From contig NZ_OW150024.1 in NCBI RefSeq assembly GCF_933509905.1, forward strand, positions 1,910,001 through 1,974,000: a stretch of DNA of 64,000 bases. Direction: 5' to 3'. The DNA is from Trichlorobacter ammonificans (GTDB taxonomy: Bacteria > Desulfobacterota > Desulfuromonadia > Geobacterales > Pseudopelobacteraceae). Shown here one piece after another: positions 36,129-50,992 of this stretch. Each line of letters opens with the position of its first letter. Positions within the stretch are counted from its first letter, which is position 1. The position numbers and the translations under genes are program-made. The notes below the pieces were generated by a model. It searched no databases. It worked only from the letters and a program-made list of their open reading frames with translations, and was not told the DNA's origin.

Positions 36129-36890
36129 ATGAAACGGCTGTTTCTGGCGTTTGCCCTGCTGGCAGGCATCATAACCGCGTCCGCCGCCCCTGCCGAAGAG
36201 ATCGTACTCAGCACCGGCAGCGGCCCACTGGACAGCGTCATCACCCCGGTCAAGCAGGCCTTTGAACAGGAGTCCGGCATCAGACTGAACATCCTGTTCG
36301 GCAGTGCCTCCCTGGCCTTCAAGCAGTTTTACAAAGGGGTATCCGAGATTGCGGTGGTGGGGACCAGTTTTGAGGAAGCTCTTGAGCTGATGAAGAAGGA
36401 ACAGTTCGAGGTCCAGCAGCCCGAAACGCTGTACCACGTCGTGCTCGGCAAGGGGATGGTCCGGACCGTGGTGAACAAATCGAACCCGGTTTCCCGGCTG
36501 TCGCGGGCACAACTCAAGGGAATATTTACCGGCAGCATCGTCAACTGGAACGAGGTCGGCGGCCCCGATATGCCGATCATCGTGGTGCTCTCCACCCTCA
36601 ACCCCGCCACCAACGGCGCTTTCAGGAAAACCATCCTGGATGGCGAGCCGTTCATGCGGGAGGTCCTGGAGCTGGGTCACATGGATGAACTGCGCGGCGC
36701 CGTGGAGGTAAACCGGGAAGCCATCGCCATCGGTACCTCCGCGCTGCTCGGCGGGTCGGCCAAGCAGGTGGAAACCCCCGAGGTATTCCGCCCGGTCACC
36801 CTGATATCACGGGGAGCGCCTTCGCCGAAGGTACAGAAATTCATCGACTTCATCCTGCAGGGGCCGGGTGCTGCGCTTGTCAAAAACTAG
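36129..36890 (+). CDS. PstS-like periplasmic binding protein
   Basis: 253 residues with signal peptide MKRLFLAFALLAGIITASAA. It is a type 2 periplasmic-binding fold of the phosphate-binding (PBP_like_2) group: GSGPLDSVITPVKQAFEQES, RAQLKGIFTGSIVNWNEVGG and the final KVQKFIDFILQGPGAALV. No Pst permease is near. It sits between two sensors that have periplasmic domains, so it more likely presents a ligand to them than feeds a transporter (inference). AAGGAGG precedes ATG 36129. Confidence 0.88.
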   Translation: MKRLFLAFALLAGIITASAAPAEEIVLSTGSGPLDSVITPVKQAFEQESGIRLNILFGSASLAFKQFYKGVSEIAVVGTSFEEALELMKKEQFEVQQPETLYHVVLGKGMVRTVVNKSNPVSRLSRAQLKGIFTGSIVNWNEVGGPDMPIIVVLSTLNPATNGAFRKTILDGEPFMREVLELGHMDELRGAVEVNREAIAIGTSALLGGSAKQVETPEVFRPVTLISRGAPSPKVQKFIDFILQGPGAALVKN

Positions 36891-36920
36891 CGGGACCCGC
36901 GACGTCGCCAGGGACACGCC

Positions 36921-39262
36921 ATGACCATCAAGAGCAAACTCATAGCCAATGTACTGCTCACGGCGCTGATCGTGGTCGCGCTCTCGCTGGCCGGCTTTTT
37001 CTCCATACGCTTTCTGCGGGAAAAGCTTTCCTACCTGACCGAGCAGACCGCACCGTCCCAGGTGCGCGCCCTTGAACTGCAACGGGAGCTGCAGGCAAGC
37101 AGCGCCGCCCTGACCAAGCTTACCACCGCCCGCACCATGGCCGAGTTTTCCCTGTTCAGGACCGATGCCGAACGGGCCTTGGCACGGGTCGCCACCGTGC
37201 GCGCAGCTGCGTCCCTGAACAGTGACCCCGCCGACCGGGCGGACGAGCTGGGTGCCGTGGCCCGCGAGATTTTCTCAGCCGTTGAAAACCGTATTCGCAG
37301 TAACGATGCCGCAACAGCCGCCAATGAGAGCGTGTTGCACAGCATACGGATCGTCTCCTCCCGCCTGGACGAACTCGATTCCTCCATCCAGCGCCTCCAG
37401 GGGGGCTATGCCCATGCCTTTGCGGCAGCGCTTGAGAATACCGGCAGATTTTCCGACAGGCTGCGCAGTATCGAAGAGTTGCGCAACCTGGTGCGGGAAC
37501 TGCAGCTCATCACCGTGACCGCCCAAGCCGTGCAGAACAGCTCGGCCCTCCTGATCGCCCGGGCCAAGCTGAACGCCGTAATCGGACGGATCGCCAAAAA
37601 CAGCTACTATACGGCAACCCCCTCGGTTGCCGCCGCCATCAACGGTTTTACCGCCATGCTTGCCGACTACCTGCGCCTCCAGGCCGACGCCCTGCAGCAG
37701 CGTGACGAGAGGGCACGATCACGAGCCGCCACAACGGGCAAGGATCTCCCCTACAAGCTGAACGATCTGTTCCAGACCCTTGATCAGGAATCCATCCTGG
37801 CCCGGGAAGAACTGGCCTTTGCCGCCGCGCGGCAGGAGACCAGTTTCAGACAGTCCCGAGATGCCAACGATATACTCAAGGCTGATTCCGCGCTGGTCGA
37901 GCTGGGGCTTCTGGTGGCGGCCGCGACGAACCGGCTGTTTACCCGCGAGACCCCCGATGACCTGGACGAGCTGGCAACGGAAATCCGTGGCCAGTTTAGC
38001 GCGATCCAGGAACAGGTCCGTGCGGTGGAGCGCTCCCTGACCGCCATCAATGCCCACAGTGAGCTGCAGATGCTCCGGGCGGCGGCGGCATCGCTGGATA
38101 TCATGCGGTCCCGGATCTACGCCGCCGACGGCATCCTCGCCACCCTGCAGCGGAAGGTACTGGCCAGCAGGCAGGCGGACAGCGCCGCTGACCGGCTGCA
38201 CGCCATCATCGCCATCCAGACGGTCCGGGGGAGCGAGCAGGTCATCGCCGCCCGCCGTGATCAGGAACTGTCGATCATGGCGGTGAACGATGTCGTTACC
38301 CGGGGACTGTCGCAGATTGCCGGCATGGGGACGGTGGCGATCGGCATCGGTATTTTTTTCGGCTTCTGGATTTACCGGTCGGTGATACCGCCACTGGGCA
38401 TGATACTGGCCTCGATCCGCTCCCAGCAGGCACAGGGACGGGAAAAAGCCGCGCTGGCTTCGGCCATTGCGGCCGGCGATCTCGACCGCGAGGTGGCGGT
38501 CAGCACCGCCCTCTCCCTTGAAACAGCGCGGACCAAGCCGGATGAAATGGGGATGGTGCTTGCGGCGGTGGTGGGCATGAGCGAATCCCAGGCACAGCTC
38601 GACCAGGCCCTGGCCGGCATGACCGTGTCGCTGCGCCTGAACCGGGATGCCGACGCACGCCGTACCCGCCTGCAGAACGGCCTGCACGAGCTGGACCGGA
38701 TTCTGCGCGGCGGGGAACGGCTCGACGAACTGGCCGATCGGGCGCTGGCGTACCTGATCGGCTTTCTGCAGGCCGCCATCGGCATCGTGTACCGCTACGA
38801 CAGCCGTTACGACCTGCTGCGTCCCCTGGCCACCTACGCCGTTGCCGACATCAGACGGCGGAGCGCGGTGCTCAGCTCCGGCGAGGGGCTGGCCGGCCAA
38901 GTGGCGCGGGACCGGAAACCGTTGCAGCTCTCTCCGGCACCGGCCGGCTACCTGTCGATCTCCTCGGCCCTCGGCTCCGGCGACCCGGTTCATATCCTCA
39001 TCCTGCCGATTCTGCACAGCGACACCCTGACCGGCGTACTGGAACTGGGCAGCTTCAAACGTATCGACGAGGACGACCTGGCCTTCCTGCAGCAGGCTCT
39101 GGAGGCGATTGCCGTGACTTTCACCGTCGGCAGCTCCCGGGAGTTGGTCAGCGACCTGCTGGAGCAGGCCCAGACCGAACAGCTGCGAATCCAGGAAGAG
39201 AACGCGCCGCGACACGACCGGGAACCATCGGCGCGTCGGCCGGCAGAGCAGCGGGAGCCGAC

Positions 39263-39266
<4 letters not shown>
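36921..39266 (+). CDS. Membrane sensor with HAMP and GAF domains but no kinase domain
   Basis: 781 residues. Helix 1 (about 6-31), a long helical periplasmic domain (35-460, mostly coiled coil), helix 2 (about 463-490), HAMP (490-545), GAF (about 575-735), then 40 residues rich in Gln/Arg/Glu and the stop. The HAMP-GAF part closely resembles the kinase at 32.4 kb: DEMGMVLAAVVGMSESQAQL here, DEAGMLLRAVAGMSESQHAL there, and both reach SREL/SRHLV...DLL before diverging. It has no HisKA, HATPase or receiver. Its stop overlaps the cheR start (ATGA), so the pair is coupled. Possible target of CheR methylation through its coiled coils (inference). Confidence 0.9.
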
Positions 39267-40082
<816 letters not shown>

Positions 40083-40096
<14 letters not shown>

Positions 40097-40669
40097 CGAC
40101 AGACTGTTCAGGCTGGTGGCGGTCGGGGTTTCCACCGGTGGCGTGGCGGCGTTGAAAAGCCTGCTGGGGGAGTTGCCCGACGACTTTCCGCTGCCGCTGC
40201 TGGTGGTGGCCCATATCTCCCCCGAAGCCGACGATGGCCTGGCGCTCCTGCTGGACGGCTGTTGCCCCCTGCGGGTCAAGGAGGCGGACGATCATGAAAC
40301 CGCTCGTGCCGGCACCGTCTACCTGGCGCCGGCAAACTACCATCTGCTGGTGAGCCGGGACGGCGTGCTGTCTCTTTCCGTCGACCCGCCGGTACACTAC
40401 GCCCGCCCCTCCGTGGACGTGCTCTTCGAATCGGCGGCGGCAGCCTGCGGTCCGGCACTGGTCGGCATCGTGCTGACCGGCGCCGGCTGCGACGGCAGCG
40501 CCGGCCTGCTGGCCATTCGGCAACGCGGTGGCCTTACCATCGTACAGGACCCCGCCGATGCGGAAATGGACGCCATGCCCCGCAGCGCGCTGCAGCTGCT
40601 TCAGCCCGATCATGTGCTCGCCCTGAAGGAGATTCCCGGCCTTTTGAGGCGACTTGCCCCGAGGAAACC

Positions 40670-40673
<4 letters not shown>
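40083..40673 (+). CDS. cheB: CheB-type methylesterase without receiver domain
   Basis: 196 residues, only the methylesterase part. The catalytic set is intact by motif: Ser17 in VAVGVSTGGVAALK, His44 in VVAHISPE and Asp137 in LTGAGCDGSAG. Usual CheB carries an N-terminal phosphorylatable receiver that controls the enzyme; it is missing here, so control must come from elsewhere, perhaps from the receivers in the neighbouring kinases (inference). Coupled to cheR by a 14-bp overlap and to the next kinase by a 4-bp overlap. Confidence 0.92.
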
Positions 40674-42403
<1,730 letters not shown>

Positions 42404-42504
42404 CCCCATGCCCTACGCACACAGCCTCTTCCTGCGTGGGTCGTCATCGGCGCATCGGCGCCCTGTGAAGCCAGGCTATGGGGCTGGCATGGCGGTGAAG
42501 TGGT

Positions 42505-43479
42505 TCAGAAGAGCGAGGAGGCGAAGTGGCAGGCGGCACGGTGTCCCGGCCCCTGGTCGGTCAAAAGCGGCGCTTCGACGCGGCAGCGCTCGGCAGCGTG
42601 GGGGCAGCGCGGATGGAACCGGCAGCCCGACGGCAGGGCGGTGGGGGACGGCGGATCGCCGCCGGGCGGCTCCGTGAGCGCTGCCTCCCGCTCCCGGCGG
42701 ATGCGGGGGATGGCGGACAGGAGCAGACGGGTGTAGGGATGGCGGCTGCTGGTGAACAGCTCCGGCGTCGGAGCCACTTCCACCACTGCTCCCAGGTACA
42801 TGACCGCGATCCGGTCGCTGACATGCCGCAGCACCCCCAGGTCATGGCTGATCATGGCCATGGTCAGACCGTGGCGGTGCTTCAGCTCCTGCAGCAGATT
42901 GATGATCTGGGCCTGAATGGAGATATCCAGCGAGGAGACCGGTTCGTCGGCCAGCAACAGCCGCGGCTGGGCAGCCAGGGCGCGGGCGATGCCGATCCGT
43001 TGACGCTGGCCGCCGGAAAATTCGTGGGGAAAACGATCGTACTGGTCGGCGGAGAGGCCCACCTGTGCCATCAGGGCCGTGGTCGCGTCGCGCAGCGCAG
43101 CTCGCGGGGCCAAGCCATGGATATGGATCGGCTCGGCAATGGCATCGCCGATCCGCAGGCGGGGATTGAGCGACGAGAAGGGGTCCTGAAACACCATCTG
43201 CACCGCGCGACGGAACTGCCGCTGTCCCTCCGGCCCCAGGTCGGCAAGGGCTACCCCTTCGAAGCTGACCGACCCGGCATCGGCGGCAAGCAGGCCGGCC
43301 ATGATCCGGGCCAGGGTTGACTTGCCGCACCCCGACTCCCCGGCAATGCCCAGGGTCTCTCCCTCCTCAACCGTCAGGCTGACCCGGTCCACGGCGGTCA
43401 GCACCGCCTTCCTGCCAACGGCATCCTTCAGGACGTACCGCTTGGAAACATCCTCCGCCCGCAGCATCGAACGCTTCAT
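42505..43479 (-). CDS. oppF: Oligopeptide/dipeptide ABC transporter ATPase (OppF/DppF type)
   Basis: 324 residues. Walker A IAGESGCGKSTLARIM, signature HEFSGGQRQRIGIARAL, Walker B LLLADEPVSSLDIS, H-loop ISHDLGVLRHVSDRI, and the Opp/Dpp C-terminal cysteine-containing region CRFHPRCPHAAERC. Overlaps the other ATPase gene by 4 bp. No permease or binding-protein gene is adjacent, so the two ATPases would have to work with a complex encoded elsewhere. Confidence 0.9.
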   Translation of the reverse strand: MKRSMLRAEDVSKRYVLKDAVGRKAVLTAVDRVSLTVEEGETLGIAGESGCGKSTLARIMAGLLAADAGSVSFEGVALADLGPEGQRQFRRAVQMVFQDPFSSLNPRLRIGDAIAEPIHIHGLAPRAALRDATTALMAQVGLSADQYDRFPHEFSGGQRQRIGIARALAAQPRLLLADEPVSSLDISIQAQIINLLQELKHRHGLTMAMISHDLGVLRHVSDRIAVMYLGAVVEVAPTPELFTSSRHPYTRLLLSAIPRIRREREAALTEPPGGDPPSPTALPSGCRFHPRCPHAAERCRVEAPLLTDQGPGHRAACHFASSLF

Positions 43480-44435
43480 CGGCGCCTCCAGCAGCGGACC
43501 CGGTGCGCCGGCCGCACTTCGCGGCTATCCGGCATGGTTTCCCCGCAGGGTTCGAATGCCTCGTCGCAACGGTCGCGGAACGGGCAGCCCGGCTCGTCGC
43601 CGGTTGCCGCCGGGGGATGTCCCGGAATGGTGGCCAGGGGCGCGCCGGCAACGGCGTTTTCCGGCAGCGAAGCCAAGAGCCCCCTGGTGTAGGGGTGCTG
43701 CGGACAGGCGAAGAGATCCCGGGTGTCGGCCGATTCCACAATCCGTCCGGCGTACATGACATGGACCCGGTCGGCCCGTTCCGCCACGATGCCCAGGTCA
43801 TGGGTGATCAGCAGCAGGGCCAATCCCTTCTCCCGCCGCAAACGGTCGATCAGGGCCAGGATCTGTGCCTGGATGGTCACGTCCAGTGCCGTGGTCGGCT
43901 CATCGGCAATGAGCAGCTCCGGACCGCAGGCCAGGGCCATGGCGATCATCACCCGCTGGCGCATTCCCCCGGAAAGCTGGTGGGGATAGTCCCGCAGCCG
44001 CTGGTCCGGCGCCGCGATACCCACCTGCCGCAGCAGCTCCGTCGCCTGTGTCGTGGCCTCGGCGCGGGAAAGCCCGCGGTGCAGCAGCAGCGGCTCCAGC
44101 ATCTGTTCGCCGATCCGCAGCACCGGGTTCAGGGAGGTCATCGGCTCCTGAAACACCATGGCGATCCGGTTTCCCCGCAGACGCCGCAGCTCCTCGCCCG
44201 ACAGCTCCGTCAGCTCCCGTCCCCCGAAACGGATGGAGCCCGCGGCAATACGGCCGGGAGCGGGGACCAGTCCCAGGATCGAACGGGCGGTCATGCTCTT
44301 GCCCGACCCCGATTCTCCCACCAGGGCCACGGTCTCCCCCCGGTCGAGGGTGAGGGAGGCCCCGTTGACGGCGTAGACCGTCCCGCGGTGGGTGGGGATG
44401 ACGGTGGTCAGGTTGTCGATTTCGAGGAGCGGCAT
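43476..44435 (-). CDS. oppD: Oligopeptide/dipeptide ABC transporter ATPase (OppD/DppD type)
   Basis: 319 residues. Walker [17 protein letters not shown], signature [17 protein letters not shown], Walker [16 protein letters not shown]-loop [16 protein letters not shown], and the C-terminal Cys-rich tail [14 protein letters not shown]. First of the two minus-strand ATPase genes, divergent from spoIID. Confidence 0.9.
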   Translation of the reverse strand: MPLLEIDNLTTVIPTHRGTVYAVNGASLTLDRGETVALVGESGSGKSMTARSILGLVPAPGRIAAGSIRFGGRELTELSGEELRRLRGNRIAMVFQEPMTSLNPVLRIGEQMLEPLLLHRGLSRAEATTQATELLRQVGIAAPDQRLRDYPHQLSGGMRQRVMIAMALACGPELLIADEPTTALDVTIQAQILALIDRLRREKGLALLLITHDLGIVAERADRVHVMYAGRIVESADTRDLFACPQHPYTRGLLASLPENAVAGAPLATIPGHPPAATGDEPGCPFRDRCDEAFEPCGETMPDSREVRPAHRVRCWRRR

Positions 44436-44517
44436 GGGCGGTAGTGTACCCGTTCCTCCCCCCCGCTGTCAAACGCCGAAACGTGCGCCGATACAGTGCC
44501 GCCGGGGGCGAAAGTGT

Positions 44518-44546
44518 TTGACAGTAGTGGCACTTTATGGTTCTAT
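44518..44546 (+). promoter_or_regulatory. Possible promoter for the spoIID-queA block
   Basis: Perfect -35 TTGACA (44518-44523), 17 bases, then TTCTAT (44541-44546), a poor three-of-six -10. It is 28 bases before the spoIID start region. Confidence 0.35.
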
Positions 44547-44573
44547 CACGGGGTTTTCAGACTTGTGAAATCC

Positions 44574-45707
44574 ATGCGCCTCCTCATTCTGTTCATAGCG
44601 GTTCTGCTGTCCGTGACCTTCCCTCCCGAGATGCCGGTTCTGCATGCGCAACCGCTTTCGGGTAACCTGATCCGGGTTGCGATCCTGAAAGGTGCGGACA
44701 GTGTCACCATCGACGGAACCGGTGTGCTGGCACTGCCGGACACCGGTGCGGCCATGGCGCTGGAACCGCCGTTCACGGTTCGCAGCAGCGGCAACCGCCT
44801 GCTGCTGAACGGACTGTCCTGTCGCACGATCCGTCTTTCAACGCCGGATCGGATCAAGATCAACGGCAAGTCCTACCGGGGCCTGGTTGAACTGGTTGCC
44901 CAGGGCAACGGCCTGCTGGTGATCAACGAACTGCCGCTGGAAGAGTACCTGGTGGGGGTGATCAACAGCGAAATCTCTTCCACCTGGCCGATGGAGGTCA
45001 TCAAGGTCCAGGCGATCATCGCCCGCACTTATGCCGTGGCCAAGCGCCAGGAGCGCCGCACCGCCCTCTTTCACCTGGAGTCCACTGTGCTGGACCAGGC
45101 CTACGACGGCAGCGACCTTGAGGACAGCCGGGCGGCACGGGGGGTCCACGAGACGGAAGGCCAAGTGCTAACCTACCGCGGCACGGTGATCCAGGCGTTC
45201 TACCACGCCAACAGCGGCGGCAAGACCGAGGCGTCCCAGAACGTCTGGGGCATGTCGCTTCCCTATCTGCAAGGGGTCGACTGCCAGTACGGCGCCACCG
45301 GCAGCTCCAGCACCTGGGAGCTGTCCCTGCCCCTCAGCCGGATCGAGAACGCGCTGCGGGCCGCCGGCCAGAAGATCGGCCGGATTTCCGACATCAAGAC
45401 CGGCCCCCGCAACAACCGTGACCGCCTGATCAACGTGCTGCTGGTCACCGACCGGGGAACCGTCAGCATGCCGGCAACGAGGTTCAGGATGGCGGTGGGC
45501 TCCACGGTGGTCAAGAGCACCAATTTCACGGTACGGGTCGACAACGGCACCGCCCTGTTCAACGGCCTGGGTTACGGCCACGGCGTCGGACTCTGCCAGT
45601 GGGGAGCCCGGCAGCGGGCCCTGGACGGTTTCTCCTACACCGAGATCCTGTCCTACTACTACCCCGGCACCAAACTGAGCATGCTGTCCGAGCTGCGCTT
45701 CAAGTAA
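44574..45707 (+). CDS. SpoIID/LytB-domain protein
   Basis: About 377 residues. An N-terminal hydrophobic segment (RLLILFIAVLLSVTF) ends near LHAQPL, so it is likely exported. The SpoIID domain occupies most of the rest: LPLEEYLVGVINSEISSTWP, KVQAIIARTYAVAKRQ, YDGSDLEDSRAARGVHETEG and FYHANSGGKTEASQNVWG. SpoIID proteins are peptidoglycan lytic transglycosylases; in non-sporulating bacteria they may remodel wall sugar chains. Start uncertain: ATG 44574 or GTG 44565, neither with a strong ribosome site. Stop is 3 bp before queA, a common neighbour in these bacteria. Confidence 0.85.
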   Translation: MRLLILFIAVLLSVTFPPEMPVLHAQPLSGNLIRVAILKGADSVTIDGTGVLALPDTGAAMALEPPFTVRSSGNRLLLNGLSCRTIRLSTPDRIKINGKSYRGLVELVAQGNGLLVINELPLEEYLVGVINSEISSTWPMEVIKVQAIIARTYAVAKRQERRTALFHLESTVLDQAYDGSDLEDSRAARGVHETEGQVLTYRGTVIQAFYHANSGGKTEASQNVWGMSLPYLQGVDCQYGATGSSSTWELSLPLSRIENALRAAGQKIGRISDIKTGPRNNRDRLINVLLVTDRGTVSMPATRFRMAVGSTVVKSTNFTVRVDNGTALFNGLGYGHGVGLCQWGARQRALDGFSYTEILSYYYPGTKLSMLSELRFK

Positions 45708-45710
45708 CGC

Positions 45711-47884
<2,174 letters not shown>

Positions 47885-47888
47885 ACTT

Positions 47889-48212
47889 ATGATGACCGCA
47901 GTCGCATTCGCAATGGGAGCCCCCGCCGGGGGTCAGGCCGCACAGGGCGGCGGCGCCGCCGCACTGATGAATTTCGTACCGCTGATCTTCATGTTCGCCA
48001 TCTTCTACTTCCTGTTGATCCGCCCGCAGCAGAAGAAAGCCAAGGAGCACCGCGCCATGCTGGAGGCCCTGAAAATCGGCGACAGCGTCAAGACCGCCGG
48101 CGGTATCCACGGCAAGATCGCTGCCCTGGAAGACCAGGTGATCACCCTGGAAGTGGCAACCGGCGTCAAGATCAAGATCGACAAGCCGTTCGTCACCACG
48201 GTGGTGAAGTAA
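47889..48212 (+). CDS. yajC: Preprotein translocase subunit YajC
   Basis: 107 residues with one membrane helix (FVPLIFMFAIFYFLLIRPQQ) and a cytoplasmic beta domain (KIGDSVKTAGGIHGKIAALE). It joins SecDF in the Sec holotranslocon. AAAGGAGG precedes the double ATG at 47889. A 220-bp gap, unusual for this operon, separates it from secD. Confidence 0.95.
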   Translation: MMTAVAFAMGAPAGGQAAQGGGAAALMNFVPLIFMFAIFYFLLIRPQQKKAKEHRAMLEALKIGDSVKTAGGIHGKIAALEDQVITLEVATGVKIKIDKPFVTTVVK

Positions 48213-48433
48213 AGCAAACGGTTTCAGTTCAACGAAGAAGCTATGTAATAATCTGAACCGGTCTAACAGTTTTATCAGGTTGTTGAAAATCCAAGGTTGC
48301 TCAAAATAGTCAGATCGTCACACCCGCGGAAAATCCTGCGGCGGCGTAGCAGCGCTACGCCGCACAAAGGTGCTTTCGAGGACGGCGGCGAGATGGCTGT
48401 TTGTGAGCCAACCTCTTAAAAGGAGACGTACCG
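48213..48433. repeat. 220-bp spacer with a perfect hairpin, possible interspersed repeat
   Basis: The spacer between yajC and secD contains GCGGCGTAGC (48341-48350), a 3-base loop and GCTACGCCGC (48354-48363), a perfect 10-bp stem without U-run. It also has AGGTTGTTGAAAA near 48277 and the end CTCTTAAAAGGAG that supplies the secD ribosome site. The base pattern differs from the coding flanks, so it may be a small mobile or REP-like element. I could not test for other copies. Confidence 0.35.
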
Positions 48434-50026
48434 ATGCCCAAAGGAGCCGGATGGCGCATCACCCTGATTATCGCATTCACCGTACTTTCCTGCATCTACC
48501 TGGTCCCCACCCTGCAGCCGAACCTGCCGTCGTGGTGGAAGGGGATCCTGCCCAAGGATAAGATCAGCCTTGGCCTCGACCTGCAGGGGGGTACCCACCT
48601 GGTCATGGAGGTGGACACCCAGAAGGCGGTCGAGGGGACTCTGGAACTGCTGGCCACCGACCTGGAGGACACCCTGTCCTCCAAAAACCTGCGCTTCAAG
48701 CGGGTCAGCCGTACCGGTCACGACCGGGTATCCGTGGTGCTCTACGAGCGGGAAACCGCCGGTCAGGCGCAGAAACTGCTCAAGGAAAAGTATCGTGATT
48801 ACGACGTCAACACCTCCGTGGAAGAGGGAGGGATGGTGGGCGTCCAGATCAGGATGAACGAGCAGGAGATTCAGAACCGCAAAGACAAGGCCGTTGCCCA
48901 GGCCCTGGAAACCATCCGCAACCGGATCGATCAGTTCGGCGTTGCGGAACCGGTCATCGCCCGCCAGGGGACCAACCAGATCGTGGTGCAGCTCCCCGGC
49001 ATCAAGGATCCCCAGCGGGCCATCGAACTGATCGGCCGTACCGCCCGTCTCGAATTCAAGATGGTGCTGGACGAGGTTTCCCCCACCGGTGGCGCCATCC
49101 CCGAAGACGCCGAGGTGCTGACCGAGAAGATCGTTGACCGCACCACCGGCACCGTCAGCGAAACTCCCATGGTGGTGAAGAAAAAGGCCCTGATCACCGG
49201 CGACCTGCTCACCGACGCCCAGGTTCGGATCGACTCCCAGTTCAACCAGCCCTACGTGGCCATCGAGTTCAACTCCCTGGGGGCCCGACTGTTCGACCAG
49301 GTCACCGCGGCCAACGTCAACAAGCGTTTCGCCATCGTGCTGGACAACACCATCTACTCCGCGCCGGTGATCCGGGAGCGGATCTCCGGCGGCAGCGCCC
49401 AGATCTCCGGCAATTTCACCGAGAAAACCGCCTCGGACCTGGCCATCGTGCTGCGGGCCGGCGCCCTGCCGGCGCCGGTGAAGGTGATCCAGAACGTCAC
49501 CGTCGGCGCCTCCCTGGGCAAGGACTCCATCGAGAAGGGCCTCATGGCCGGCGCCATCGGCATCGTCCTGGTATTCATTTTCATGTCGGTCTACTACAAG
49601 CTTTGCGGCGTTGTGGCCAACCTCGGCATGGTGCTGAACGTCCTCTACCTGATGGGAGCCCTGGCCGCCCTGGGGGCCACCCTGACCCTGCCGGGCATCG
49701 CCGCCATCGTGCTCCTGGTCGGCATGTCGGTGGACTCCAACGTAATCATCTTCGAACGGATCCGCGAGGAGCTGCGTATCGGCAAATCACCGAAATCAGC
49801 GCTGGACGCCGGCTACGACAAGGCGTTCCTGACCATCATGGACTCCCACGTCACCGGCCTGATCACCGCCGCGGTGCTGTTCCAGTTCGGCACCGGCCCG
49901 GTGAAGGGTTTTGCCGTTTCCCTGTCGCTGGGTATCATCATCAACCTGTTCACGGCGCTGACGGCCAGCAAGACCATTTTTGACCTGTTCCTGCACAAGG
50001 GACGCGTCAAGAAGATGAGCATATAG
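48434..50026 (+). CDS. secD: Protein translocase subunit SecD
   Basis: 530 residues. N-terminal helix, large periplasmic region starting with LGLDLQGGTHLVMEV, P1 motifs (VAEPVIARQGTNQIVVQLPG), then five C-terminal helices with VGMSVDSNVIIFERIREEL, the RND-type motif used for proton-driven translocation. With SecF and YajC it pulls exported proteins through SecYEG. AAAAGGAG precedes ATG 48434. Confidence 0.97.
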   Translation: MPKGAGWRITLIIAFTVLSCIYLVPTLQPNLPSWWKGILPKDKISLGLDLQGGTHLVMEVDTQKAVEGTLELLATDLEDTLSSKNLRFKRVSRTGHDRVSVVLYERETAGQAQKLLKEKYRDYDVNTSVEEGGMVGVQIRMNEQEIQNRKDKAVAQALETIRNRIDQFGVAEPVIARQGTNQIVVQLPGIKDPQRAIELIGRTARLEFKMVLDEVSPTGGAIPEDAEVLTEKIVDRTTGTVSETPMVVKKKALITGDLLTDAQVRIDSQFNQPYVAIEFNSLGARLFDQVTAANVNKRFAIVLDNTIYSAPVIRERISGGSAQISGNFTEKTASDLAIVLRAGALPAPVKVIQNVTVGASLGKDSIEKGLMAGAIGIVLVFIFMSVYYKLCGVVANLGMVLNVLYLMGALAALGATLTLPGIAAIVLLVGMSVDSNVIIFERIREELRIGKSPKSALDAGYDKAFLTIMDSHVTGLITAAVLFQFGTGPVKGFAVSLSLGIIINLFTALTASKTIFDLFLHKGRVKKMSI

Positions 50027-50035
50027 GGGGAGCCA

Positions 50036-50980
50036 ATGATCGAACTGCTCGGTAAAACCAACATCGACTTCATCGGGATGCGCAAGATCACCTTTGTCAT
50101 CTCGATCATCATCACCGTTATCGGCATCCTGGGGGTCGTCTCCATGATCCGGGGCACCGCCAACATGGGGATCGACTTCACCGGCGGCACTTCCCTGCAG
50201 CTCAGGTTCGACAAGCCGGTAGAGATGGCCGCTGTCCGCAAGGCGCTGCACAGCGCCGGCATCGAAGCCGAACTGCAGGAGGTGAAGGAAGGGAATAAAC
50301 TGCTGGTGAAACTGGCCCGCAAGAGCCAGGTAACCGTGGGCAAGGCGGCGGAAACCGTGCCGGCGGCCCTGCAGAAGGGGCTGCCCGGCACCTCGGTCAC
50401 GGTGGAAAGCACCACCGAGATCGGCCCCGCGGTGGGCGACAAGCTGCGCAAGGACACCCTGATCGCCGTGGCCATCTCCATGCTGGGGATCATCGTCTAC
50501 ATCGCCTGGCGTTTCGACTTCAACTTCGGCGTCGGCGCCGTGGTGGCCACCCTGCATGACATCATGGCCATGTTCGCCGTGTTCTACCTGTTCGACAAAG
50601 AGATCAACCTGCTCTTCGTCACCGCCGTGCTGACCATCGCCGGTTACTCCCTCACCGACACCGTGGTCATTTTCGACCGGATCAGGGAAAACCTGCACAA
50701 GGACCTGAAAGGGGCACTGCATACCATCATCAACCGCAGCGTCAACGAGGTGCTGTCCCGCAGTATCGTCACCTCGATCACCACCTTTCTCTCCGCCTCC
50801 GCCCTGCTCTTCTTCGGCGGCGAGATGATCCACGACTTCGCCCTGGCGCTGGTGGTGGGAGTGGTGGTCGGCGCCTACTCGTCGGTCTTCGTTGCAAGCC
50901 CGGTTATCATGCTGCTCGCGGAGCGAACCGCAAACAAAGCCGGCTCCGCCGGCGCCGGCCCTGCACCGGCCAAAGCATAG
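50036..50980 (+). CDS. secF: Protein translocase subunit SecF
   Basis: 314 residues. First helix (ITFVISIIITVIGILGVVS), GIDFTGGTSLQLRF, then helices with LTIAGYSLTDTVVIFDRIRE, the SecF proton-path motif. The last ~20 residues are Ala/Pro-rich. Starts 9 bp after secD with GGGGGAG. Confidence 0.97.
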   Translation: MIELLGKTNIDFIGMRKITFVISIIITVIGILGVVSMIRGTANMGIDFTGGTSLQLRFDKPVEMAAVRKALHSAGIEAELQEVKEGNKLLVKLARKSQVTVGKAAETVPAALQKGLPGTSVTVESTTEIGPAVGDKLRKDTLIAVAISMLGIIVYIAWRFDFNFGVGAVVATLHDIMAMFAVFYLFDKEINLLFVTAVLTIAGYSLTDTVVIFDRIRENLHKDLKGALHTIINRSVNEVLSRSIVTSITTFLSASALLFFGGEMIHDFALALVVGVVVGAYSSVFVASPVIMLLAERTANKAGSAGAGPAPAKA

Positions 50981-50992
50981 GAGAGCATCGCA

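Noticed and set aside
44527-44547. TGGCAC before the spoIID gene as a sigma54 promoter.
   Set aside because: The -12 part (GC at the right distance) is missing; TTGACA nearby is the better signal.
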